Below, piece after piece: positions 35,257-35,357 of a stretch of DNA of 35,357 nt. Location of the stretch: assembly GCA_018058685.1 (NCBI GenBank), contig JAGOZL010000010.1, forward strand, positions 1 to 35,357, read 5' to 3'. The translations under genes and the position numbers were made by a program. The first letter of the stretch is position 1. Every line of letters starts with the position of its first letter. Below the pieces are notes generated by a model. That model ran no database searches. It was not told where the DNA came from and worked only from the letters and a program-made list of their open reading frames with translations. The DNA comes from Sulfurospirillum sp. GTDB lineage: Bacteria; Campylobacterota; Campylobacteria; Campylobacterales; Sulfurospirillaceae.

Positions 35257-35357
35257 TTAACTAAAGACTTCGAATTTCGCACGACCTATTTTATAAAGGT
35301 CAGCTCCAAATGTATCATTGATAACGGTGAGTGGAAAATCAACTACTTCTAGTCTTC
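35257..35357 (-). CDS. C-terminus of a probable class I fumarase / tartrate dehydratase beta-type subunit
   Basis: Only the last 32 residues are in the window, ending FEVFS before TAA at 35257-35259; the gene continues to the right. The pattern VVDFPLTVINDTFGADLYK resembles the C-terminal strand of class I fumarate hydratase and L(+)-tartrate dehydratase beta domains (a DFP motif, then hydrophobic residues, Asp and Gly). The fragment is short, so this is a likely but not firm call. If correct, it lies directly upstream of larA on the same strand, separated by a hairpin. Confidence 0.5.
   Translation of the reverse strand, partial: RLEVVDFPLTVINDTFGADLYKIGRAKFEVFS

Overview
The window looks like a chromosomal core segment of a low-GC Campylobacterota (epsilonproteobacterial) organism, most like Sulfurospirillum. 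This is an inference from gene content and style: tightly overlapping operons, AT-rich promoters with extended -10 boxes, an energy-coupling-factor nickel transporter, MnmH, c-type cytochromes next to a sulfide:quinone-oxidoreductase-like flavoprotein, FlgA, and a four-gene lar operon. I see no insertion sequence, prophage, CRISPR array or rRNA. No gap between genes exceeds about 160 bases.

Layout. 1-2489 (+): end of a TPR protein, trpC, a HIT-family gene and mnmH, chained by start/stop overlaps. 2565-5739 (+): a nickel uptake operon nikK-M-L-Q-O behind an inverted repeat that could be a nickel-regulator site. 5736-7444 (-): pdxJ-pdxA for vitamin B6. 7602-7976 (+): unknown small protein. 7960-11023 (-): a redox module of a Tat-exported SQR-like flavoprotein, a monohaem cytochrome c lipoprotein, and a cytochrome b561 fused to a two-CxxCH domain. 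11209-12354 (+): small membrane protein and a Ppx/GppA phosphatase. 12459-15834 (+): ilvB-ilvN-lpxD and a small unknown gene. 15856-18339 (-): a stand-alone GltD-like flavoprotein with eight N-terminal cysteines, and an aspartate-type aminotransferase. 18441-24765 (-): tRNA-Gly(GCC) followed without a gap by flgA-ubiX-coaD-tmk-hisS-speA-cysE. 24881-29090 (-): murA-moeA and a chemoreceptor. 29194-31095 (+): a PilZ protein with a degenerate GGDEF-like region. 31099-35103 (-): larA-larC-larE-larB. 35257-35357 (-): C-terminus of a probable class I fumarase/tartrate dehydratase beta-type subunit.

How it works together. Nickel links two distant parts: the ECF transporter (NikO ends in a histidine-rich tail) imports Ni, and the Lar proteins build the nickel-pincer nucleotide cofactor for the LarA-type racemase. 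The flavoprotein-cytochrome module could move electrons between sulfur compounds and the quinone/cytochrome pool at the periplasmic face.

The most unusual signal is not a gene. The 10-bp palindrome TTACATGTAA occurs 18 times exactly in 35 kb, plus six copies with one mismatch, where composition alone predicts about 0.1. It sits inside unrelated genes, where it writes Leu-His-Val or Thr-Cys, and in intergenic DNA. It behaves like a genome-wide highly iterated palindrome of unknown function.
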